A stretch of 64,000 nt of DNA, taken from the NCBI RefSeq assembly GCF_963678635.1, contig NC_087067.1, positions 40,878,379 through 40,942,378 of the forward strand, read 5' to 3'. Numbering within the stretch: position 1 is the stretch's first letter; each line of letters opens with the position of its first letter. A model generated the notes under the pieces. That model saw only the letters and a program-made list of their open reading frames with translations, was not told where the DNA came from and searched no databases. This stretch comes from Symsagittifera roscoffensis (Eukaryota > Xenacoelomorpha > Acoela > Convolutidae). Of this stretch, positions 55,701 to 64,000 are shown piece by piece. A program made the translations under genes and the position numbers.

Positions 55701-58700
55701 GGTTTGGCAGCTTTCAAATCTAATTTAAGTTTAGAGCAAGAGCAACATAAAGATTAAAAGATCACCTTGAAGATAAAAGGTCAGTTTTGGCATTCCCCTC
55801 GAAAAACTAATATGCGGCAGTATGTGTTGTTAGAATTTACATTTAGTTTTCACCCACAAGTTGCGCCCAAAGCGCAAGGTCGCAAAACTGCCATAAAAGT
55901 ATTACGCCCGAGGATGAGCCCAATGGGTAAAATCTTAGCACTCAGTGAGAAATTAAGGTCCGCGTAGACCAGGCACGAAACTGAAGGTTTAATGAACTAA
56001 CTGAAACGAAAAAAAAATGATTATGGGCACCAAAGATTGTGTTTGACCATAAAACGGAATGGTCCGAATAAACATCGAACCAAAGCCAAAGTAATTAACC
56101 CCGGATACAACACAACACTTTCTTGGTAGAGGAAAAGTTTTTGAGCGGCGATAACCCATTTCTTCCTGACTATCGAGTTATATAATTGGTGGTACCGTGG
56201 GTTGCTCAAGATTGGTGACGGTTGGATTCGGGTCGATGCGGCTTGAGGTGGGTTCTGCTCGTTTACTAGGTTCGGCTCCTCTTTCCGCAGTGTTCCATTT
56301 TCAATTATCGCTGGGTCTTGAACTGTGTTATCCTGTAAATTTCTAAATCGTTCTAGTAAGTGGCTTAAGATCTTTGAGTAGTATAAGGTCGCTAGAGTTG
56401 TCATCCGAGCTTGTTTACATGACATATTTGCGAGTTTTATGTCTGATTTGTCTGGTGATAGTAGTCGGCTGGGTTGTCCCGACGGGATAAGATCTTGGTT
56501 ACCCTCTAATCTAATAGAACATCTAAATCGTTTTCTCTCCTCTTCTTCCTCTCATAACAAAGTTTCCCTCGAACTATTCGTGGCTGCGTTTCCTCTAGCG
56601 ATGTCTTTTTTTCGAATTTAGCCTGGAGGCTCCTTTTCTTTTGAATTGTCCTCGAGCTTTTAAATCCGATGTTTCTGGCTGGTTTCATCACTTTCCCAGG
56701 TGTTTCTGTGGCATACAAATTGATTAGTTGATTCTTCTTACGAGGGCTCGCGTTTTTCGTTTCTGTAGGTCTTTTCACTTTTGAGAGTTATTGCATGATC
56801 CGATTCCATTACGATTTCTTCTTCAAGTTCCTTATGGTATGATTCGTCCTTTTTTCTGTCTTGAACTTTTCATTAGGTAAGGGTCTTTCCCGATGGGTTA
56901 ACATGAACGGGGTTGGCCATACCTAGAGCTTTTTGTTTCTCTGAGCGGAAAAAAATTTTCACTGGAGAGCCCGAGCTTGTTGGCACGCATCTGGTAGCGT
57001 TTGGAAGGTCGTCTGATGAGGAGGATTCGTCGTCCAAGTGACCGTCTTCTATATCATCAGAAGCGTCCCAGTCAAGTCGTCTGTTCCGGCACATTAGTTT
57101 TCTTCTTTTCTCTGTACTTAATAGCATTTTGTTCTAATCCAAGTTTTTTGAAGGTAAAAGATTTACCAGGTTGTGCCAAATAGTCTTTAGTTATCTACCG
57201 AAATGTGCTTCAAAAGGAGAACAGTTTAGTGATTGTTGAGTTACTTACACTCTTTAAACATCTAATTTTTTTCAGTTAGGGTTTTTCTAAAAAGGGTTTT
57301 TGTCTTTTCTTGAGCCATGATCATAAATTGTTCTCTGATTGTTCGAATCAAGAGTTCAACCATTCCTATAGCTCTGTGGTCAATCACTGGGCTGAAGATA
57401 ACATTAACCTTTCCTGTTCTATATTTTCGATGTAATCCGTGCAGAGTTGTACATTTTCTAAGAAAGTTTACGACGGATTTAGCAGATGTGCTAGATGTTT
57501 TTTGCGCCGAAGCGAATGTTGAGAATCGGTCTACGCACACGAGTATATGTATTATGTTCCCCAAGTTAAAGGTAGCGGGCCGTCAAAGTCTAACACTATT
57601 TCTTGATTTGGATCTACGGCCTATGGGAGCTTTCCGAGATCTTCGTGTTTTGAAAGAGGTTTCAAATTTTTACCTGCTTCAACGCTATCGATACAGCTCT
57701 TTCCGTGAACTTTTAATTGTTTCTTGCCAACAGGGTTTCTCAGTAAATTTTCGGCCACCAGATGTAAAGGGTTGCCAAAATTTTTATTGCGAATTGGTCA
57801 GGATCAGCTTCATGTAGCCTATGTAGCATATTTTTCCTTCTAATCTATTTGATCGGACATTTTTAGGAACTGTATAATTATTTGAAAAATTGATTGCTTG
57901 GCAAAATTGAATAAAATCTTCTGTTCGCTAGTGAAAGTTTTGACACCCTGAGATTTTGGAATGCGTAAATAAAGTTCGCAAAAATGTCTGCAGCGTTCTC
58001 AATTCGCTTCTCACGTTCACATTCTTGTGTTGTCATGTCATTAGTCGATTGACCGATCCCATTGCAGTATTCAAAGTCATGTTTGTTGCCAAAATTTGTC
58101 GTTTATATGCAAATGAGAATATCTAGGTATCAATTTTTCAAAGCCTAAAAAAGGGCCAACATGATTTACGGCGGCGATAACAAAACTGGCCCGATGGGTG
58201 TCTAGAAAGGTTGACCCCAAATCCCATTTACTTAAATGGGAGAGGTTCGACTCTAAAATAATATGGTAAAATTTTATCTGCACAGCTGGTGGGGTGAGAT
58301 TGGACTGTCTTCGTATCGCCTTTCACAGACCTAGTAATGCTCTATGATCGGTAAGAATAGAAAAGTGTTTGCCCAAAAGTTAGTTGTCAAAATGGTCTAG
58401 TTCTCAAACTAAACCCAACAATTCGAGTTCGTTCGTGCTGCACTTTATTTCGGCAACACTGAGGAACCTACTCGCGAACGCTACCATTTTTCAGACTGCC
58501 CGTGGTCTTGCTCGAGGGAGGCACCTAATCCTTAATGTAAAGCATCGCATTTTTTTCTTGTATCAAGTTTAATGTTGAAATGGTGGTTTGTTACCGTATT
58601 ACAAAATTGCTTCTTGGTTTTCTCGAACGCAGCGAAAAGTACCTCCGACCAATTAAACTGTTTTTTTTGTTGCCTTAGTTCCCTAAACGGTGTAGATAAG

Positions 58701-61418
58701 GATGTTAAGTTTGGGATGAAGATATTGATATGGTTGATTGGGCCCATTAAAGATCTTATCTCCTTGATACATAGCGGTTCTTTCACGTTTCTAATTGCGT
58801 CCAAATTGGGATTAAAGGCGCAGTCCCCTTCGCGTCGATTTTGAATCCAACCACTCTATGTGCTAGGTCAAAAATTTAATTTTCCCCCATTATAGGGCTA
58901 GTCAATTGTCGTCCATAGTTTTTACAACGTCAAAAATTAATCTGCAGTGTTCTTTTGAGCTACCTACTGTCGCGATTGAAATTTTGTCTAAGTAACAGTG
59001 TGTATTGGGTAGTTTTTCCGTTAGAAGGTACATAATACGTTGAAATTCATTCGGCACATCGGCTAATCTGTAAAATCCCGTTTTAAAACGGTATGAGCCT
59101 GTAACATCTCCTCCCACAATGTTAGAACTGCATTGGTCAATTGTTTTTTTTTTACTGTGGTATCTGACGGTATGCAAAACTTAGGCCGATAGATGAGAAC
59201 CAGGTTTTTTTGTTTTCGTCGTGACCCCTTATTGATAAGGCGACGTTATCAATTAGTTCAAACAACTTGTGCATTCGATATCTGTTGCGAAATATTAGTT
59301 TGAGTAGTAGATATGAGTTAAGAGCCAGTTTAATTGACCCGGTTGGCTTTCATGAAGATGGGTGAAACAAAACAATCTTCTGAACATCTGGACAGTTGTT
59401 CAAAATGTCCCTCGCTAAGTAACTGACCATTACATAATTTCACTTTCAGGAGTAGATGTATTGGTATACGCTTACCTTTACCTGTAATGGTTTTAACGGT
59501 TCGTTAAAATATGTCTTCACGATAATTTTTTTTGACCTCCCTGTTCTTTTCAAAAGTTCTGGAAATCGATTGGATATACAGTTTGAAATCACGTTTGAGT
59601 GGCGTGTCGAGAAGTTGGCAGGGTTGACTGTCAACTTAAATTTTTTTCCTGGTTTACTTCTATCCCGACGAGTGTTTTACCCGGGATCTTTCATGCGCCT
59701 GACACTGTGGGCAGAGCCTTCTTCTCTGAGACCTTCATTCCCAAATTCGGAAGGATGTCATTTATCAATAGGTTTCTTTCTGCCCCTTAAGTAATAAATA
59801 GTTGTTGATTTGTGGCCTCCCATCCCTTCGACTGTATCCGCACTCTGACAAATGCGATGATTTTTATAATGCTCCCAAAGCCTTGGTAATCTCATCAACT
59901 GCTGCTTTCTCTAGGAATATGTCTTTTATAAGTACTTAGGCGAACACAATTTCTTGGGTTAGATAATCGTTGCACAATTTTTCTGGATTTCTACATTTCT
60001 CATATTCGTAATAAAGATATATCTGACTTATTCGGTCTTTAATTCACCCACCCAGTTTGCAATTTTTTTGCCAGTTCTGAAAGGACTTTGTGAAATTTTT
60101 CTAATGACTCATGATCTTTATATATCTACGACCAAACAATTTGTATCTTTAGTACGTCAAATTTGTAGTTATCGTGAATGTAGTTCTTAGTAATCCCCAA
60201 AATTCTGCAAAATTTATATCAAGTATTATATCAAGTACAGTCGTGATTTTAATTCCTTGTCGATGTCACCAATTTGTATGCCATTAAATTTTGCGTTGTG
60301 TTCCGCTTTCTTGCTTCTTGTAGGCTTGTAATGCTTGTTTGTATCGTTCTTCTTCTTCTGCCCGACGGTTTCTAGGACAGGGTATAATAATTCGGATCTC
60401 ACCGGTGGATTAATTAGATCTTCGATATCCACGAATCTTTAGAGATAATTGTTACTTGAGTTTTTTCCGCCCATTTTCCCAGTTTTGAACGTTCTCGCTT
60501 AATGCGTTGTTCCAGAAGAACTCTAGACCTCGTAGGTTCGACTCGTTTCACTGAGCCATGTTATAAAATTACCATGATACAGATAAAAAAAATGATGATG
60601 TTAAGACGTTGGGGTACTTAAAGTAAGACTAGTTTAGGACTAGATACGATAATGGATCTCTATTAAACTTACTAGTAGACTTTTATCTAAGACTAGATTA
60701 AAAGGCGTTGGCTTAAGATAACTGAGCTAGATAAAACATAGAATTCGATGCAAAGTTGAATTGAAAATTAGTTTTTTAAAAACTTACACTGACTAAAGCT
60801 CAGTTGTGCCAAAAGCCGATGAGTTTTTAGCAGGTATCGAATCTAAATTAAGTTTTGAGCAAGAGCAACATAAAGGTTAAAAGATCACCGTTAAGTTAAA
60901 AGATCACTTATGACAATACTTAAATTATAGGTCCTTAAAAAATCAAGTGAAAGACCCCATAAAAATTTTCAGAGAACAAAAATGTTATCAATTAATGCGT
61001 GAAAATAAACCAAAAGTTTCTAACGAAGATTAAAAAGAACTAACTTTCTTTAGATGCTCTTATCTTCAATAAATGACATGCTTAGACTTCAATTTCAATT
61101 GTGGATTAGCTGGATAACTGCATACCTAAAACCTTGCATATGTATAATTGAACCTTAAGCCACGTGACTTCAAATCTTTGAAAGCAACAGCGTTTTTGAA
61201 TTTGGTTTCAAATGTTTTTTTTATTTTTCAAAAAATAATAGCACCAGCCATCCTTCATAATGTATCATCACTTCCATGAAAGAATGGCGCTCACCTGTGA
61301 TAACTGAAGCCTGGGCCATAAAAGCGAGAATGAAAGTGCCAAAAGCTTCAGCGAAAAGCTGGAAGCCCAATTTCTTCGTGAAGTCATCTCTGTCAAACAA
61401 AAGTTCCTCGATGGCCAT
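46705..61418 (-). CDS. Aquaporin 2, four exons with a 12.4-kb first intron
   Basis: A second six-helix aquaporin, on the minus strand. Exons: 61418-61295 (ATG, donor GTGAGC, phase 1), 48856-48659 (acceptor TTTTTGTAG, donor GTCAGT, phase 1), 47860-47643 (acceptor TTTTTTTTCAG, donor GTAAGT, phase 0), 46992-46705 (acceptor TTTTTTCAG), 275 aa in total. All phases join and lengths match aquaporin 1. Helix 1 FAEAFGTFILAF is in exon 1; the first loop GSHINPAMT (NPA at 80-82) in exon 2; helix 5 in exon 3; the second loop CCMNPAIALAQA (NPA at 207-209) in exon 4. Residue 210 is Ile (ATA at 46905-46903) where nearly all aquaporins have the selectivity-filter Arg. Introns 2 and 3 match the two introns of aquaporin 1. 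Intron 1 (61294-48857) is filled with transposons, which could affect expression. Confidence 0.85.
48942..49452. mobile_element. hAT-like non-autonomous element in aquaporin 2 intron 1
   Basis: The left end CAGGGGCAGATTTAGGGA and the reverse complement of the right end, CAATGGTGGATCTAGGAT, form imperfect terminal repeats of the common hAT type. Flanks tattcagc (48934-48941) and tattcagg (49453-49460) are an 8-bp target duplication with one mismatch. 511 bp without transposase. Carries the long hairpin at 49061-49189. It lies 86 bp outside the acceptor of aquaporin 2 exon 2. Confidence 0.75.
49061..49189. repeat. Perfect hairpin with 61-bp arms
   Basis: Arm 49061-49121 (TGGTCGCGGAAAATGGATGT...) and arm 49129-49189 (its exact reverse complement, ending ...ATTTTCCGCGACCA) enclose a 7-nt loop CCAACCA. 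Repeated at 54890-55018. In an intron transcript this would form a long double-stranded RNA stem. Confidence 0.92.
49630..49963 (-). repeat. Gypsy element 2, left LTR (3' LTR), copy 1
   Basis: 334 bp from TGATACAGATAAAG to GTTTTGGCA, matched by eye with 60575-60915 and 55459-55792. Minus-strand ends are TG...CA. ATACT just outside (49624-49628) recurs at 60916-60920 beyond the right LTR, with one extra base on the left; a probable 5-bp target duplication. Confidence 0.75.
49964..54745 (-). pseudogene. Gypsy element 2 interior, copy 1
   Basis: Degenerate Ty3/gypsy polyprotein on the minus strand. 54397-54603: gag-region fragment. 53617-53805: pre-RT block (FPELLKRTGRS, EPLKPLQVK). 53073-53348: RT with FKTGFYRLADVPNEFQRIM and YLDKISIA, where the YxDD box has Lys for the second Asp. 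52703-52975: thumb/connection with FIPNLTSLSTPFREL and FNWSEVLFAAFEKTK. 51433-51735: integrase core fragment starting ILVCVDRFSTFA. 51044-51298, 50677-50949 and 50192-50596: C-terminal pieces of acidic then basic composition without known motifs. Stops and frameshifts are frequent and the RT active site is lost, so it is dead. Sequence is unlike the large element at 5.9-39.7 kb. Confidence 0.75.
54746..54846 (-). repeat. Gypsy element 2, truncated right LTR at the duplication junction
   Basis: TGATACAGATAAAAAAAATG to TTAAACTTACTAG matches the first ~100 bp of 60575-60915, then jumps to ATCCCCGGG of the second unit. This is the tandem-duplication breakpoint, with microhomology of only a few bases (AG/GATC). 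Confidence 0.8.
54847..60675. repeat. 5,829-bp tandem duplication, copy 2
   Basis: Second unit, beginning within the hAT-like element and including the hairpin (54890-55018). Unlike copy 1 it continues into a complete right LTR, so the ancestral gypsy element is 55459-60915. Confidence 0.9.
55459..60915 (-). mobile_element. Gypsy element 2, copy 2, complete with both LTRs
   Basis: LTRs 55459-55792 and 60575-60915 differ visibly at many positions, so this is an old insertion. The interior repeats all frames of copy 1 at +5,829: gag fragment 60226-60432, pre-RT 59446-59634, RT 58902-59177 with the altered YLDK box, connection 58532-58804, integrase 57262-57564, C-terminal pieces 56873-57127, 56506-56778 and 56021-56425. 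The plus-strand 166-aa ORF at 57317-57817 is the antisense of integrase. Inside the 5' LTR the minus strand reads TGGTAATTTTATAAC, a weak primer-site candidate. ~5.5 kb is a normal size for the family. Confidence 0.75.
60921..61294 (-). other. 5' end of aquaporin 2 intron 1
   Basis: AT-rich intron sequence between the transposon array and the exon 1 donor at 61,294. Nothing else recognised. Confidence 0.5.
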
Positions 61419-61880
61419 GATATATAAAAGTTATGAAATTTGGGTTAGTTTGGTTGATGGCAAACAAATTCAAAACAAGTAAATAACAGCGATCTACAAA
61501 ATAAATGATAGAGATGACAGAGAAAGGTTGGAAAATAAGGTATGAAATTAAGTAGTAATAAAGTTATAATAAAGTTAATTATTGTTTGCATGTACTTCAA
61601 GGCCTTCCAAATCAGTTGATTGAAGCTGTTTGGCTCAATGGCATAGCTAATTTGATACAACAATTCAAAGGTCATACAGATCGCCAAGTAAACAACAAAC
61701 AAACAGAGCAGACAAGCTCGACACTTGCCAGAACAATGGAAAAAGATTTTTTTTTGACAGCCATCAACACAATCGATCCATCAATCCTCTAATTGGTACG
61801 CTAGTCTGGATTTGGTTTCAAATAAAAAAATAATAATTCAATTCAATAACTGAAATAACTTCAATTTCACAAAAAGTTTC
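61419..61880 (-). promoter_or_regulatory. Upstream region of aquaporin 2
   Basis: The sequence just before the ATG on the minus strand contains CTTTTATATATC, too close to the start codon for a TATA box of this exon. The promoter or a 5' non-coding exon may lie further out. The ORFs at 61445-61702 and 61586-61792 are opposite-strand overlaps without family features. Confidence 0.3.
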
Positions 61881-61884
61881 GATA

Positions 61885-62214
61885 ATGGTCCATCTTGTTG
61901 ATTGCATGCTGCTGACAACTTTGACGTTTTGCTTACCCGGATTGAGAAGTTCGACTTATATTTCGACCGACTCGACTAATGACTATGTTTCGTCCGACTC
62001 GAACCAAGTTGGTTATGTTTCGTCTGACTCGAACCAAGTTGGCTATGTTTCGACCGACTCGACCCAAACTGGAAATGTTTCGGCCGACTCAGCCAAAGGA
62101 AAATGTGTTCGACCTGGTGATCAACTATGTTTCGACTATGTGTTTGAAATATTGTTCAACGGAAAATTGTGTTTTCGAATATGGATTTTCGGTCGAACAA
62201 CATCCATGTGTTAA
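61885..62214 (+). CDS. Small ORF with 10-residue repeats, hypothetical
   Basis: 109 aa. Residues 1-22 are hydrophobic (CMLLTTLTFCLPG) and could be a signal peptide. Residues 25-70 are repeats of the type YVSSDSNQVG, encoded by the minisatellite at 61957-62103. The tail has several Cys. A second frame (61979-62248) is also open across the repeat because 30 bp is divisible by three, so openness is weak evidence. Possibly a secreted repeat protein, possibly no gene. Confidence 0.3.
   Translation: MVHLVDCMLLTTLTFCLPGLRSSTYISTDSTNDYVSSDSNQVGYVSSDSNQVGYVSTDSTQTGNVSADSAKGKCVRPGDQLCFDYVFEILFNGKLCFRIWIFGRTTSMC
61957..62103 (+). repeat. 30-bp minisatellite, about five units
   Basis: Units starting TATGTTTCGTCCGACTCGAA lie at 61984, 62014, 62044 and 62074, with a 27-bp variant at 61957. 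Identity is highest between the second and third units and decays outward. Confidence 0.85.
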
Positions 62215-62248
62215 ACCTGAATATGTACAATCTATGTACACTAACTAA

Positions 62249-62821
62249 GAATTACAAGAATAAAAACAATGATGTGTCAATGAAAATGTCTCTTCTAAAA
62301 CTATCACGAACAATAAAATGATCGACCGTTGATCGATTTGTAACATAGTTGACAGGTATCTAATCAACACCAAAGGTCAATAGATCAAACGAAATGAACA
62401 ACTCACAACATTCCCCAACAGAAAAAATAAAATATACAATTAACTAAAGCTCATTTCTGTATACACCCATTTCCCCGTTCGAAGTAGAGTGAACAAAGGT
62501 TACAAACTGCACAAAACGAAATGCAATTAGCAGAACGAAAATCAGGTATCTTCAGTGTAAGATTGGTATGTACAAATTTGTACAAATGATTATTTTTTAC
62601 AAAAATTATTTAATCTACTCTAATAATACAAAGAGAATACAACAAATTACACTAACAATTGCACACCTAAATAAACACATAGGTAAAATAATAGAGTAAA
62701 TAGGCAATAAAATCTTAAAAAATGGTTTTGTCGTTGAAGATAAAAATTGTAGTTTGTTTATTTCTATTAGTTTTATTTGAATTTTGCGTCAAATTCATCT
62801 AGAGAGTGTCTCAAGTCTTGG
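62249..62821. other. Non-coding AT-rich DNA
   Basis: No ORF, repeat or motif recognised. Confidence 0.5.
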
Positions 62822-63202
62822 TCAATTATCGAGGAGATTCCGCTCATAAACTCCTGATTTTTTTTCGCTACTGAATCGTGCCGTGGTTTTCCCATTAGGA
62901 GAATGCCACAAAGTTGACGTCAGGGAAACGGAATGAGCAGTCCCCTTTGGAGTTGAACTGTTGGAGGACCAAGTAAGCGTTGTTTCGGCGACAATAGTTT
63001 GTTTCCGAGAAGATATAGTGAGAGGAGTGAGGAAGTCAGAAGGTGACAAACAAGGGAAGGCTGGGGCTGTCGCTAAGTCGGCCTCCAGTCTAGATAACTT
63101 CTCGTTTTCCTCTACGTTATCAACGTATCTGCGGTTCCCGTAAAACTGTGGGGGTCCTACATTTCGTTTGGACCTGGATGAGGGTCTCATCTGAGCGACC
63201 AA
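62822..63202 (-). CDS. Unidentified ORF, possible end of a retrotransposon polyprotein
   Basis: 126 aa starting in RPSSRSKRNVGPPQFYGNRR, then a Leu/Glu stretch and a Ser/Thr-rich tail. The Arg/Ser-Lys-Arg-Asn-x-Pro-Pro pattern resembles the basic tails that close LTR-element pol proteins, which is only an inference. Next to two other unidentified ORFs on the same strand, one in another frame. Confidence 0.35.
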   Translation of the reverse strand: MVAQMRPSSRSKRNVGPPQFYGNRRYVDNVEENEKLSRLEADLATAPAFPCLSPSDFLTPLTISSRKQTIVAETTLTWSSNSSTPKGTAHSVSLTSTLWHSPNGKTTARFSSEKKSGVYERNLLDN

Positions 63203-63222
63203 GGGGGCATCTCCCTGGTGAG

Positions 63223-63594
63223 CTATCCAGCAAAAAATGGTTCTACTGTCAAACCAGATGTCGATGTTTCCAGTAGTCTGCTTGTTTCGGCATCAACCGT
63301 CGGTACACTTAACTCTTCGGTTTCTGGGTTCGGGTTCTTACAGTCACATGTAACACTCAAGTCAAAATTAAGATCAGTGGCTGTTTTCTGAAACATCGGA
63401 ACGTCCCCGAAGTAATCATCAATCAAAACGTCCCCGAAGTAATCATCAATCAAGCCGTCCCAAGCACTTAAATTTACGGAAGAAGACAAAAAAGAGGAAC
63501 CTGAAACTTTCTGTGACGAGTTTGGAATGATCACTATTTGTGGCGGGAGCTGATGAGTGCCAGTCGGCGTCGTGTTGCCAGAAGTCGCCTTCAT
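63223..63594 (-). CDS. Unidentified ORF with an internal 9-residue duplication
   Basis: 123 aa, Ser/Thr/Pro-rich, with the segment LIDDYFGDV present twice because of the 27-bp tandem repeat at 63400-63453. Same frame as the ORF at 63652-63993, separated by a stop. No family recognised; acidic and probably disordered. Confidence 0.35.
   Translation of the reverse strand: MKATSGNTTPTGTHQLPPQIVIIPNSSQKVSGSSFLSSSVNLSAWDGLIDDYFGDVLIDDYFGDVPMFQKTATDLNFDLSVTCDCKNPNPETEELSVPTVDAETSRLLETSTSGLTVEPFFAG
63400..63453. repeat. 27-bp tandem duplication
   Basis: AACGTCCCCGAAGTAATCAT plus CAATCAA occurs twice with no difference; in-frame within the surrounding ORF. Confidence 0.9.
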
Positions 63595-63651
63595 AAGGTG
63601 TCCGTCCGGAATGCCTTCTTGAGTGGCAACATTTTCATTTTCCAGCTAAAC

Positions 63652-63993
63652 TTAGCATGTTTTCACGATCGCTACCCATGGGTGGCGGATAAATAAGAGT
63701 TTCTGGAGGGCTCGGATGTATTTTTCTTTGATCTCCAGATCTAATTTTCGTAAAATGTGTCCATTTTTTGGAGTAATTGTGTGTTCCGATGAGTCAACGA
63801 TTGCCTCTTTGACAGGATTAAAAAACAGGTCTCCGTATCTCCGATTGTCATTTTTTCTAAAGAGGTTACCTCCGGTGGTCATTTGTTTTAATGAAGGGCG
63901 TGTACGTTGGGCGGCAGGGATCAGTGTCGTCCGGTTTCCTGAAGAGATTTTGGCCAGAGGGAGATTCGCTTCTGAGTCTGAGGAAAGATCCAT
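63652..63993 (-). CDS. Unidentified ORF at the window edge
   Basis: 113 aa, continuing in frame toward 63223-63594 except for one stop. Starts MDLSSDSEANLPLA; its true start may lie outside the window. C-terminal half has charged, possibly helical sequence (LRKLDLEIKEKYIRALQKL). No family recognised. Could be one gene with its two neighbours, broken by stops, or exons of a spliced gene. Confidence 0.35.
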   Translation of the reverse strand: MDLSSDSEANLPLAKISSGNRTTLIPAAQRTRPSLKQMTTGGNLFRKNDNRRYGDLFFNPVKEAIVDSSEHTITPKNGHILRKLDLEIKEKYIRALQKLLFIRHPWVAIVKTC

Positions 63994-64000
63994 GTCTGCG

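Overview
The window is AT-rich, intron-containing DNA from an animal, very probably an invertebrate. The evidence is two aquaporin genes with canonical GT-AG introns, two families of Ty3/gypsy-type LTR retrotransposon, an ingi-like LINE and several short inverted-repeat transposons. No bacterial or phage features were seen. The species cannot be named from the sequence alone.

Layout. 1-5.86 kb holds no recognisable gene: it is AT-rich DNA with diverged duplications, a cluster of a palindromic hexamer-based motif and a 190-bp tandem repeat. 5.86-39.72 kb is one very long LTR retrotransposon insertion on the minus strand, about 33.9 kb between 4-bp target-site duplications. Its 5' half (39.7 to 24.5 kb) reads LTR, primer-binding site, gag, zinc knuckle, aspartic protease, reverse transcriptase/RNase H and integrase, followed by an envelope-like region and the start of an unidentified 3' ORF. 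Its 3' half (24.5 to 5.9 kb) is a rearranged second copy of the region from the end of the RT to the 3' LTR. It contains tandem copies of the 3' ORF module and of the envelope-like region, and pieces of a LINE. The LINE carries a degenerate 2A-like peptide, Cys-rich/PHD fingers, an apurinic endonuclease, an RT and a detached RNase H end. All retrotransposon ORFs are broken.

39.9-40.4 kb is a CG-rich fold-back element. 41.6-43.5 kb (plus) is aquaporin 1: 3 exons, 277 aa, first pore motif SPA instead of NPA. 46.7-61.4 kb (minus) is aquaporin 2: 4 exons, 275 aa, with Ile in place of the selectivity-filter Arg after the second NPA. The two genes are tail to tail and share two intron positions in the same phase, so they are paralogues from an inverted duplication. 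Intron 1 of aquaporin 2 is about 12.4 kb. It holds a hAT-like MITE with a 61-bp perfect-arm hairpin and a second, degenerate gypsy-type element, most of which is present twice as a 5,829-bp near-identical tandem duplication.

61.4-64.0 kb holds non-coding sequence, a 30-bp minisatellite inside a small ORF, and three unidentified minus-strand ORFs at the window edge.

Only the two aquaporins look like functional host genes. Nearly everything else is retrotransposon-derived, and the retrotransposon frames are heavily interrupted.
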